Source of the DNA: Cyclobacteriaceae bacterium
Lineage (GTDB): Bacteria; Bacteroidota; Bacteroidia; Cytophagales; Cyclobacteriaceae
DNA length: 64,000 nucleotides
Reading direction: 5' to 3'
NCBI GenBank assembly: GCA_016786585.1
Contig: JAEUUI010000006.1
Coordinates: 124,001 to 188,000, forward strand
Shown here: positions 17,592 through 25,502 of the stretch, in pieces
How the letters are laid out: the number at the start of each line of letters is the position of its first letter
Numbering within the stretch: position 1 is the stretch's first letter
Position numbers and translations under genes: made by a program
The notes under the pieces: generated by a model
Told to the model about the DNA's origin: nothing
Seen by the model: only the letters and a program-made list of their open reading frames with translations
Database searches by the model: none

Positions 17592-18136
17592 TCTTTTACC
17601 CGAAAGGTCCGGATGATTGTTCGGAAGGATGAATCAAAACGTGCAAAGAGATTCTTTTCTGTAACGCCATTGACCAGGTAAAGTGAATCACCCTTCTTAA
17701 TCACATAAAACAATGCTTGTAAGTTAGCGGATATTGTACTGTCGCCCGAAGCGGTTGCAGCTGATGCCGTACCTTGACCTGAAAAGGTGAAGACTGCCCA
17801 CTTGGCAGGCAAGCCATTAATTTCCTCCTCACCCTGATTAATCAACTCAAATTGAGCATAGACTTCCGGAAAGTCAACCGTGGTGTAAAAATTGAAGGCA
17901 TGATCCAGTTCGATATTCTCGCCACTTGTAATGCTAAACTCTAGTTTTTCATCCCATGGATCCATCGCTCCATCTGCCGGTGCGTAAACGTAGCTGTCGG
18001 TTCCGCTGATTCTGGCGTTCCACCCCTTCAGTGGAGTAAAGGCATAATGCCCTTCATGGTTGATTTTTTCGGATGTCTGGCCGGATGCCCCGAATGACAA
18101 ACCAATGATCAAGAAAGTAAAAGCAAGACGCGCCAT
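17588..18136 (-). CDS. secreted hypothetical protein (182 aa)
   Basis: From the ATG at 18134-18136 it starts with a classical signal peptide, MARLAFTFLIIGLSFGASGQ, with cleavage expected after SGQ or nearby. The mature part begins with HEGHYAFTPLKGWNARIS, a pattern of small PsbP/MOG1-like periplasmic proteins that carry a sentence such as LKGW; the fold assignment is only a suggestion. It ends RTIIRTFRVKE. No Cys or catalytic motif stands out. It shares a 4-bp overlap with the methyltransferase gene downstream. Confidence 0.7.
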   Translation of the reverse strand: MARLAFTFLIIGLSFGASGQTSEKINHEGHYAFTPLKGWNARISGTDSYVYAPADGAMDPWDEKLEFSITSGENIELDHAFNFYTTVDFPEVYAQFELINQGEEEINGLPAKWAVFTFSGQGTASAATASGDSTISANLQALFYVIKKGDSLYLVNGVTEKNLFARFDSSFRTIIRTFRVKE

Positions 18137-18185
18137 TGTATACAATTAATGTACACAATAATAACACTTGATTTTAAACTGTCCT

Positions 18186-18467
18186 TTACAGAAGGTGATG
18201 TTGAAAGAGCACGATGAACAATGTCATCGAGGAAATGATCAGAAATGCGAGTCGTTTCAGCAATTTCACAGTGCCAACTTTTTGGCGGTGCATCACGCGG
18301 AAGAATGCGGCCTGAATAAGCATACTCATAATGAGTACAATGATCGAAGACGTTACCGGAAGCAACAATGCAATCCCAAAAAGAATAAGACTTAAAAGGT
18401 TCAGCAAGCTGAAACTTCGAGGCATTGCAACCTCAGCACGAGCTACAAGTGAATAGATGAAAGACAT
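18186..18467 (-). CDS. small membrane protein (93 aa)
   Basis: Three predicted membrane helices (SLLNLLSLILFGIALLLPV, IIVLIMSMLIQAAFFRV and LAFLIISSMTLFIVLF) make up nearly all of this protein. The residues just inside are basic. No family could be recognised. It lies upstream of the secreted protein on the same strand with a 49-bp gap and is divergent from the flavoprotein gene, 71 bp away. Confidence 0.65.
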   Translation of the reverse strand: MSFIYSLVARAEVAMPRSFSLLNLLSLILFGIALLLPVTSSIIVLIMSMLIQAAFFRVMHRQKVGTVKLLKRLAFLIISSMTLFIVLFQHHLL

Positions 18468-18538
18468 ACTAAACTGCCAACGTTAGACCGGATTGTATAC
18501 AAATCCGACCTTAAAGGTAAGTCTATTTCCAGCGAAAA

Positions 18539-19771
18539 ATGCCATTTTTGGGCGTGTTTGATTTAATAATTATCGGAGGCGGGGCGGCCGGCTTTTTCGG
18601 AGCCATTCAGGCAGCAGAAATGAGGCCCGGACTAAAAATTCTGATCCTCGAAAAGTCAAATAAGCTATTGTCGAAAGTCCGGATTTCGGGCGGAGGCCGG
18701 TGCAACGTAACACACTACTGTTTCGAGCCGACCACGTTATCGCATCACTATCCACGCGGACAAAAGGCGTTAAAATCACTGTTCAGAAAATACCAGGCAA
18801 AAGATGTTGTTGAATGGTTTGAAAATAAAGGCATAAAACTGAAAGCCGAAGATGACGGGCGGATGTTTCCCGTTACGGATAATTCAGCAACGATCATCGA
18901 TTGCTTTCTGCGCGAAGCCAGGCGACACAATATCAAAATTGAGCTGAACGCAGGCGTAACAGACATCAAACCGCTAAATACAGGATTCAACGTTATCTGT
19001 GATAAGACAGAATTCAGGACCAACAAAGTTTTGATTGCAACCGGAGGTCATCCGAACACAAGCTCGTACTCGTTTATTAAAAATACCGGCCACACAATTC
19101 TTCCGCTTATTCCGTCACTGTTTACACTGAATGATTCACAAAAACAATTTAAAGACTTAATGGGTGTAGCGGTTCCGAACGGGATGGTCAGAATTGCTGG
19201 AACAAAATTCCACCAGGAAGGACCAATCTTAATAACGCATTGGGGATTGAGCGGCCCGGCCGTGATCAAACTGTCGGCATGGGCTGCCGAATATTTTCAT
19301 GAACATCGATACGAGGCAACTGTATTGATCGGCTGGATACCGGAAACCCGTGAGGAAGTTGTGCGTCAGTTTCTTTTGGGATACAAGGTGACTAACGGTA
19401 AACGTAAGATTTATTCGTACCCGCTTTATGAACTTCCGCAGCGCTTGTGGGTTCGCTTGTGTGAACTGGCTGAAATTGAGGAAGGAAAAATCTGGGGAGA
19501 GTTAGCGAACAAAAACCTGAATAAGTTATTGGAACTACTAATCCGATGTCCGTTTACAATTAAAGGAAAAACAACTTTTAAAGAAGAGTTCGTTACGTGT
19601 GGAGGCGTGGACCTGCAAGAAGTTAACCCCGAAACAATGGAGAGTAAAAAGGTGAAGAATCTGTTTTTTGCGGGCGAGGTTTTGAACATCGATGGCGAAA
19701 CCGGTGGATTTAATTTTCAGGCAGCCTGGACAACCGCATTTGTTGCCGCGAAGAAAATCTCGGAAGATTAA
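18539..19771 (+). CDS. BaiN/HI0933-family FAD-dependent oxidoreductase
   Basis: A 410-residue flavoprotein. The N-terminal dinucleotide-binding motif is LIIIGGGAAGFFGAI (9-23). GGRCNVTH is the family hallmark, and GETGGFNFQAAWTTAFVAA near the C-terminus completes the FAD site. HI0933-like proteins (BaiN, RdsA) are NAD(P)/FAD-dependent oxidoreductases of uncertain physiological substrate, although one relative reduces bile-acid intermediates. It stands alone, with a strong terminator 20 bp after the stop shared with asd. Confidence 0.9.
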   Translation: MPFLGVFDLIIIGGGAAGFFGAIQAAEMRPGLKILILEKSNKLLSKVRISGGGRCNVTHYCFEPTTLSHHYPRGQKALKSLFRKYQAKDVVEWFENKGIKLKAEDDGRMFPVTDNSATIIDCFLREARRHNIKIELNAGVTDIKPLNTGFNVICDKTEFRTNKVLIATGGHPNTSSYSFIKNTGHTILPLIPSLFTLNDSQKQFKDLMGVAVPNGMVRIAGTKFHQEGPILITHWGLSGPAVIKLSAWAAEYFHEHRYEATVLIGWIPETREEVVRQFLLGYKVTNGKRKIYSYPLYELPQRLWVRLCELAEIEEGKIWGELANKNLNKLLELLIRCPFTIKGKTTFKEEFVTCGGVDLQEVNPETMESKKVKNLFFAGEVLNIDGETGGFNFQAAWTTAFVAAKKISED

Positions 19772-19791
19772 CTTAGCATAGCCGATAAAAC

Positions 19792-19816
19792 AAAAAGCCC
19801 GGTTATCCGGGCTTTT
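19792..19816. terminator. bidirectional intrinsic terminator
   Basis: AAAAGCCCGG, loop TTAT, CCGGGCTTTT form a perfect hairpin with A and T tracts on both sides, between the convergent flavoprotein gene and asd. Confidence 0.93.
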
Positions 19817-19835
19817 AACTTTATCCTGCAAGGTT

Positions 19836-20828
19836 TTAGTAAACCAAACTTTTCTCAAGCATGAACTCTGCAATTTGAACTGCATTGGTGGCAGCTCCTT
19901 TACGGAGGTTATCGGCAACAACCCACATGTTCAAGGTATTGGGCTGCGATTCATCTCTGCGTAAGCGACCAACAAATACTTCATCTTTTCCATGCGCGGT
20001 AATCGGCATAGGATAAAGATTGTTTTTTGGATTATCCTGAACGATAATTCCGGGAGTGTTCACAAGTGTTTCGCGAACTTCGCTTAGCGAGAAGTCGTGA
20101 TAAAATTCTGCGTTCACGGCTTCCGCATGACCACCGATGGTTGGAATGCGAACTGTTGTTGACGTGACGCCAATGGTTTGATCGCCCAAAATCTTGCGCG
20201 TCTCATTGACCATTTTCATTTCTTCTTTCGTGTAACCGTTTTCTGTAAACACATCGATGTGCGGTAATGCATTCATGTCAATGCGGTGCGGATATACCTT
20301 TTGACCTTCTACTTTATTACGCTCATCCATCATTTGCTGAACAGCATCTTTACCGGTTCCGGTTACGGACTGGTAGGTAGAAACAACAATGCGCTTTAAT
20401 TTATACTTCACGTGAAGCGGAGCCAATGCCATCACCATTTGAATGGTTGAGCAGTTCGGGTTGGCAATGATCCGGTCATCAATTTTCAATTCGTGGCCGT
20501 TGATTTCAGGAACGATCAGTTTTTTGGTAGGATCCATTCTCCAGGCCGAAGAGTTGTCGATTACAATCGTACCCATCTCGGCAAACTTCGGGGCCCACTC
20601 CAGCGATGTACCGCCACCCGCTGAAAAGATTGCCACATCAGGCACAAGCTTGCAGCATTCTTCCATGCTGATGATTGTATAATCTTTATTCTTGAAACGA
20701 ATTGTTTGACCAACCGATTTCGCGGAAGCAACAAGGTAAAGTTCATCAAACTGGAATTTTCTTTCTTCGAGGACTCTCAAAACCTCCTGACCCACCAGAC
20801 CGGTAGCGCCAACCACTGCAAGTTTCAT
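19836..20828 (-). CDS. asd: aspartate-semialdehyde dehydrogenase
   Basis: Asd reduces aspartyl phosphate to aspartate semialdehyde, the branch point to lysine/diaminopimelate, threonine and methionine. From the ATG at 20826-20828 it is 330 residues, the normal length, with the NADP-binding GATGLVG at 7-13 and the catalytic Cys126 in NPNCSTIQ. The base-catalysis His is in GGHAEAVNAEF. A longer frame upstream would enter the divergent gene's promoter and lacks homology, so the internal ATG is chosen. It is monocistronic with its own -7 box. Confidence 0.96.
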   Translation of the reverse strand: MKLAVVGATGLVGQEVLRVLEERKFQFDELYLVASAKSVGQTIRFKNKDYTIISMEECCKLVPDVAIFSAGGGTSLEWAPKFAEMGTIVIDNSSAWRMDPTKKLIVPEINGHELKIDDRIIANPNCSTIQMVMALAPLHVKYKLKRIVVSTYQSVTGTGKDAVQQMMDERNKVEGQKVYPHRIDMNALPHIDVFTENGYTKEEMKMVNETRKILGDQTIGVTSTTVRIPTIGGHAEAVNAEFYHDFSLSEVRETLVNTPGIIVQDNPKNNLYPMPITAHGKDEVFVGRLRRDESQPNTLNMWVVADNLRKGAATNAVQIAEFMLEKSLVY

Positions 20829-20856
20829 TTTCTTCTTAGTCAATCTTTTAATTGCG

Positions 20857-20864
20857 CAAAAATA
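20857..20864 (-). promoter_or_regulatory. -7 promoter box of asd
   Basis: On the minus strand TATTTTTG matches the Bacteroidota -7 consensus TAnnTTTG exactly, 28 nt before the asd ATG. A TTG lies about 22 nt further upstream as a possible -33 element. Confidence 0.5.
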
Positions 20865-20876
20865 ATATTTTTGATT

Positions 20877-23201
20877 ATGCCCAGTTTCAATCGAGTACAA
20901 ATATTGTGCAGTCTTATCTCTACTTTCCTAACATTCGTTTATGCTCACGATTGCAACGGTCAATTTGTCGATAACTTCTCCGACGGAAACTTCACAACTA
21001 ACCCAACCTGGACCGGAACAGATACAAAATTTTCAATCTTGTCGGGAGCGCTTAAGCTGAAAGCGCCCGCTCTAAGTGAAACGGCTTATCTGTCAACACC
21101 AAGCACATCGATTAATAATGCTTCGTGGGAGTTTTTGGTAACCATTAGCGGAGGAACCTCCTCGGCTAATTACACGGATGTTTACCTCGTATCGGATGCT
21201 GCGGTTTTAACCGGCTCGTTGAATGGATACTTCGTGCGCATTGGAAACACAGCAGATGAAGTCGCGCTTTACCAGCAAACGGGCACTACGAAAACAAAAA
21301 TTATCGATGGACTTGACGGTCGAGTTAATCAAACGCTGGCGACCATTAAAATCAAAGTTGCGCGTGATGTGAACGGAGCGTGGCAATTATTTACCGATGC
21401 GACAAATTCAGGGTATATCTTAGAGGGATCGGTTATAAATACCGACATCTTTAGCTCCGCATTCTTTGGAGTTGTTTGTGCGTATTCCGCAACGCGGTCG
21501 AACGACTATGGATTTGATGATTTTGTAGTAACCGGAGATCCATATGTTGACCCCTCGCAACCTGCCGATTATAAAGATGTCATCATCACAGAAATTTTTG
21601 CTGACCCCTCGCCTGTTATCGGTTTGCCAGAAGCAGAATTCATTGAGCTGTACAATCGCAGTAACAAAATCATCAACCTGACGGGATGGAAGTTTACCGA
21701 TGGAAGCTCAACTGCAATCCTTTCGGGAATGTTTCAGCCGGGTGAATACAGAATTATAACGGCGACCGCATCGGCACCGGATTTTGCTCCCTTTGGATCA
21801 ACGTTAGGCGTAGCCAATTTCCCGACACTAAACAATAGTGGGGATAATCTTGAACTAAGAAGAAAAGACAATCTTTTGATTGACAAAGTATCTTACGCTG
21901 ACACATGGTATCGGGATGAGGATAAAAAGCAAGGTGGCTATACGCTGGAGTTGATTGATCCCGGCAACCCGTGCGGTGAAGGCAATAACTGGATTGCATC
22001 CGAAGCGGAGAAAGGCGGTACACCCGGCAGCGAGAACTCTGTGTTTGAAAGCAAACCGGATTTAACCGGACCAAAATTGATTAAAGCTGTTCCGCTGTTA
22101 GCGAACACATTGCGCGTACAATTCGATGAAAAGCTGTTAGCAGAAGCTCCTGACGTTTCATCATTCACCATAACACCTGCAACCAACATTATAAGCGTTG
22201 AATTCACGGATGAATCATTAACCACCATTAAGTTGACTCTTGATGTTGATCTCGCAACAAGAACCCAATACAAACTTGCCGCAAAGCGCATTTTCGACTG
22301 CAATGGGAACGAGATTCAGGCAGACTATTCAACAGCAATCTTTGCATTGCCGGAACCCGCAGCTGAACGCGACCTTATCGTAAATGAAATCTTATTTAAT
22401 CCGCGACCTGCGGGAAATGATTTCGTAGAGATTTATAACAACTCCGATAAATACATTTCTCTCAAAAACTGGTCGGTATCTAATTACATAAACAATCAAG
22501 CAGTTAATACTAAAAAGATCTCATCCGAAGAGGTTGTCATTGCACCGCACACGTTTCTCGTTTTTACAGAAGATATCAATGTGTTGCTGAATGATTATGT
22601 TCAGACAGTTGAGAAAAACATTTTCGTAATTGACGACTTACCATCTTTTAATGACGATGAAGGAACCGTAGCACTTATTAATTCTGATGGAAAGGTGATT
22701 GATTTCTTTCTGTACACAGAAGACTATCATTCGGTTTTTTTGAAAGACAAGGAAGGGGTTTCGCTCGAACGCATTTCCGCGAATGCGGAAACGAATGAAG
22801 CCGCCAACTGGAAATCGGCCAGCTCAGTCTCCGGATTTGCCACACCCGGATACATTAATTCAAATGCTAGAGGTGAGATGTTGGCGGATAAGGTTAACGT
22901 TGAGCCTGAAATATTCGAACCCGTTACCGGACAACCTGCGTTCACACAAATTCATTACAACTTTGATGCGGGCGGATATGTTGCCAACGTAAAAATTCTG
23001 GACAGTCAGGGTCGCCAGATAAAGCAACTTGCCAACAACGAAGTGTTGGGAACATCAGGCTTTTTTCGTTGGGATGGCGACATGACTGACGGCACCAAAG
23101 CGAGAACGGGTTACTACACTGTTTGGATGGAAGTGTTTAACTCAACGGGTAACGTAGAAACATTCCGGAAGCGGGTGATTGTGGCGTCCAGGTTTCAGTG
23201 A
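20877..23201 (+). CDS. secreted lamin-tail-domain protein with Ig-like and FlgD-like domains
   Basis: The ATG at 20877 gives a 774-residue protein with signal peptide ILCSLISTFLTFVYA. After a jelly-roll-like region (about 30-220) come a lamin tail domain (VIITEIFADPS to the LTGWKF region), a Big_5-like Ig domain (PDLTGPKLIKAVPL onward) and a second lamin tail domain (RDLIVNEILFNPRP, FVEIYNNSDKYI). A C-terminal FlgD-like Ig fold follows (FFRWDGDMTDGTKARTGYYT) and ends in KRVIVASRF. The last region resembles T9SS type A sorting domains, so export by the T9SS whose parts are encoded nearby is plausible. The role is probably surface adhesion or matrix binding; no catalytic site was seen. Confidence 0.82.
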   Translation: MPSFNRVQILCSLISTFLTFVYAHDCNGQFVDNFSDGNFTTNPTWTGTDTKFSILSGALKLKAPALSETAYLSTPSTSINNASWEFLVTISGGTSSANYTDVYLVSDAAVLTGSLNGYFVRIGNTADEVALYQQTGTTKTKIIDGLDGRVNQTLATIKIKVARDVNGAWQLFTDATNSGYILEGSVINTDIFSSAFFGVVCAYSATRSNDYGFDDFVVTGDPYVDPSQPADYKDVIITEIFADPSPVIGLPEAEFIELYNRSNKIINLTGWKFTDGSSTAILSGMFQPGEYRIITATASAPDFAPFGSTLGVANFPTLNNSGDNLELRRKDNLLIDKVSYADTWYRDEDKKQGGYTLELIDPGNPCGEGNNWIASEAEKGGTPGSENSVFESKPDLTGPKLIKAVPLLANTLRVQFDEKLLAEAPDVSSFTITPATNIISVEFTDESLTTIKLTLDVDLATRTQYKLAAKRIFDCNGNEIQADYSTAIFALPEPAAERDLIVNEILFNPRPAGNDFVEIYNNSDKYISLKNWSVSNYINNQAVNTKKISSEEVVIAPHTFLVFTEDINVLLNDYVQTVEKNIFVIDDLPSFNDDEGTVALINSDGKVIDFFLYTEDYHSVFLKDKEGVSLERISANAETNEAANWKSASSVSGFATPGYINSNARGEMLADKVNVEPEIFEPVTGQPAFTQIHYNFDAGGYVANVKILDSQGRQIKQLANNEVLGTSGFFRWDGDMTDGTKARTGYYTVWMEVFNSTGNVETFRKRVIVASRFQ

Positions 23202-23206
23202 CCTCA

Positions 23207-24454
23207 CTATGCCACCTTTGCACCTTCTGTTCTTGTAATCATCCGATTCAGGAAATACATCATAATAATCGTAATGATGGTTGTTACGCACACCACGTAA
23301 CCGAGAATCGGATAATTCTCCAGCGGACTTGTTTTTGTTTCCTGGTATACAATCATTCCTGCGATAGCGGCAGCGATGCCTCCTGATATTTGTTGCAGCG
23401 ATGCATTCACCCCCATAAACGCTCCGCGATCAGCCGGGGTCGGAACAGCCGTAAGCAATGCGGATGATGAAATGATGCGTGCAGAAATGCCCATAAACAT
23501 CAGTACGTTAAACATGATCACCATCCAAAGCGGAATTACATCCTGATGGGTATAAACCAGCACCATGATGATGCTCCAAACCGATCCGATTACGAAAATC
23601 GTATACTTCCCGATTTTATCGCTGAAGAAACCGATCAGCGGCCCGGTAACAATCGAGAACAATCCGGTGATGGAAAAAATCATTGGCAGATCTTCCCGGG
23701 TAACGCCCAGGTTATTGACACTAAAGGCTGTTCCGAACGGCATCATCATAAAACCACCCGTGGCAAGCAACGCAGTGGCGGCAAATGCCTGGAGATATCT
23801 TGGTTTCGAAACTGTTTTAAATAAATGCCGAAGTGCGTTTCGCTCGGTTTGCAGCTGAAGATGCGCATTCACGGGTTTCATATAAAAGAAGATGAACACT
23901 CCGGCAAAAACGCTTACACCAACAATCAACAAGAAAGGAGAATGCCATCCCATTTTGTTTGCCAGATAAAGCCCAATGGGAATTCCAAGGATTTGACTCG
24001 CTGCAAAAGCCATCTGCACGAATCCCATTACGCGGCCGCGCGTTTGCAGTGAAAAAAGATCCGTGATTATTGCGAAGCTGATCGACCCGATTACTCCTCC
24101 AAATACTCCTGTCACAACACGCGCAATCAACAAAGAATTATAGTCCGGAGCCAAACCACATAAAAGTGTGCCGATGATAAAGCCAACATAAAAAAACAAT
24201 AGCAATTTTTTACGATCGAATTTGTCGGCAAAGCCTGCGGCAAGCAGCCCCGAAGCGCCCGCGCTGAGAGCATAGGCGGAAACAACAATGCCGAATTGTG
24301 ACGGTGAGATGTCAAGCTCTTTCATAAGTTGCTCACCCAACGGTGACAGCACCATGAAATCGAGAATGACGGTGAATTGCAGAAACGTTAGTACAGCAAT
24401 AATAAAAATCTGATACGGGCTAAACAGCCTTTCCTTAACAACAGTTTTTTCCAT
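23207..24454 (-). CDS. MFS drug/sugar-efflux-type transporter
   Basis: A 415-residue protein with 12 predicted membrane helices and a large loop after helix 6, typical of the DHA1 branch of the major facilitator superfamily. The loop between helices 2 and 3 reads GFADKFDRKK, the MFS motif A. The substrate is unknown; efflux is more likely than uptake on motif grounds. It is the last gene of the leftward acylase operon, 81 bp after the Cys-rich secreted protein, and its stop is 5 bp from the stop of the convergent lamin-tail gene with no terminator between. Confidence 0.88.
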   Translation of the reverse strand: MEKTVVKERLFSPYQIFIIAVLTFLQFTVILDFMVLSPLGEQLMKELDISPSQFGIVVSAYALSAGASGLLAAGFADKFDRKKLLLFFYVGFIIGTLLCGLAPDYNSLLIARVVTGVFGGVIGSISFAIITDLFSLQTRGRVMGFVQMAFAASQILGIPIGLYLANKMGWHSPFLLIVGVSVFAGVFIFFYMKPVNAHLQLQTERNALRHLFKTVSKPRYLQAFAATALLATGGFMMMPFGTAFSVNNLGVTREDLPMIFSITGLFSIVTGPLIGFFSDKIGKYTIFVIGSVWSIIMVLVYTHQDVIPLWMVIMFNVLMFMGISARIISSSALLTAVPTPADRGAFMGVNASLQQISGGIAAAIAGMIVYQETKTSPLENYPILGYVVCVTTIITIIMMYFLNRMITRTEGAKVA

Positions 24455-24535
24455 TGAAATTTTTGGTAGAGTAGTAACGGCCGAGGCAACCGGATGGCAA
24501 AGAACGTAAACGCCCCCGAAATGATAAACGACAGG

Positions 24536-24937
24536 TTATTTTTTCTTTTCCAGTCTGTTTACCGAGACAGATTTCCAGTGCCGCGTAGTGTCGGAAATGG
24601 AATATGTGAGGCGGTAATCACACAAACAACGACAGGCTTCCGCATTTGTGCGATAATAATTAAGGATTAAAGTGCTGTCAGCAATTTCAGCAGTACCGGT
24701 ATGTGTTTCACAGCAATTCGAAATAAACTCGAAGGAAACCTGAGTGGTATCCCCTGCAATCTTTTGCTCACGAATGTTATACGCTTTAAGTGTGCCGCGT
24801 TTGGCAGCCCGTTCAGGTGTTACCTGGCGGCCGGGCTCATCACATAGCGAGTGGAACTGAACACGATACCATGTATCCGCAGAGTGGTCACGCGTAAAAA
24901 GCAGTGTGATTAGAAGACCCGTAATAACCAGCTTCAT
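24536..24937 (-). CDS. small Cys-rich secreted protein (133 aa)
   Basis: A hydrophobic N-terminus (LVITGLLITLLF) is followed by about 115 residues with seven cysteines, including SNCCE and ACRCLC, suggesting disulfides and a periplasmic location. Strand-like segments (TQVSFEFIS, TAEIADSTLILNYY) suggest a small beta fold. I do not recognise the family. It is 9 bp downstream of the YIP1 gene and probably cotranscribed with it and the acylase. Confidence 0.65.
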   Translation of the reverse strand: MKLVITGLLITLLFTRDHSADTWYRVQFHSLCDEPGRQVTPERAAKRGTLKAYNIREQKIAGDTTQVSFEFISNCCETHTGTAEIADSTLILNYYRTNAEACRCLCDYRLTYSISDTTRHWKSVSVNRLEKKK

Positions 24938-24946
24938 CTGTCAATT

Positions 24947-25492
24947 TTAATTCGAACGGGCAGCCATTAACGGCCAAATGATTTTAAAAACAAGTACAGG
25001 AAGCGACCAGATGAGCACGGAAATAAAAACGCTCGTGAAGGATCTGATGCGATCAAGATTTTTCAACTCTGATACAAACGCTGTGAGCGAAATTAAAACC
25101 CACAGTACTGCCAAGAGCCGCAGCCAGATTGCAACTTCAGCAGGTAACGCCAGCGATAAAAAATTTACAACGATAGCAGGCACAAAAGCATAAGGAATGG
25201 CCAACCGCAGCGAATTGGCTGCATCTGTTTTTCTAAATATGCCCGAAATCCAATTCAGTAAATGAGCAAATAAGACAACCGATAAAACAGTTATGACGAT
25301 TCCACCTGCCAACAAAAGAACTTTTACCAATACATCTGTTTTGGGATTAATAAGCTCGGGGAAGACTATACTAACGGGAAGTATTGTTGCCAGTAATAAT
25401 GAAGCGTCCCGTTCAGGATTGGCCTGAATTATACGATACGTTTCTGCGGGTTTGAAAAGCGATTGGAAAATCAGAGCAACTTTTTCTTTCAT
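24947..25492 (-). CDS. YIP1-family membrane protein
   Basis: A 181-residue protein with five predicted membrane helices. The pattern FKPAETYRIIQ near the N-terminus, AHLLNWISGIF in the middle and the helix arrangement match the Yip1 domain family. Bacterial members have no defined role. It lies 10 bp after the acylase gene, so the two are probably in one transcript. Confidence 0.75.
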   Translation of the reverse strand: MKEKVALIFQSLFKPAETYRIIQANPERDASLLLATILPVSIVFPELINPKTDVLVKVLLLAGGIVITVLSVVLFAHLLNWISGIFRKTDAANSLRLAIPYAFVPAIVVNFLSLALPAEVAIWLRLLAVLWVLISLTAFVSELKNLDRIRSFTSVFISVLIWSLPVLVFKIIWPLMAARSN

Positions 25493-25502
25493 TAGATTTT
25501 AT

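Noticed and set aside
20406-20417. CTTCACGTGAAG palindrome as a fifth parS
   Set aside because: Only 12 of 16 bases fit the consensus, it lies inside asd far from the cluster, and it has a plausible coding origin.
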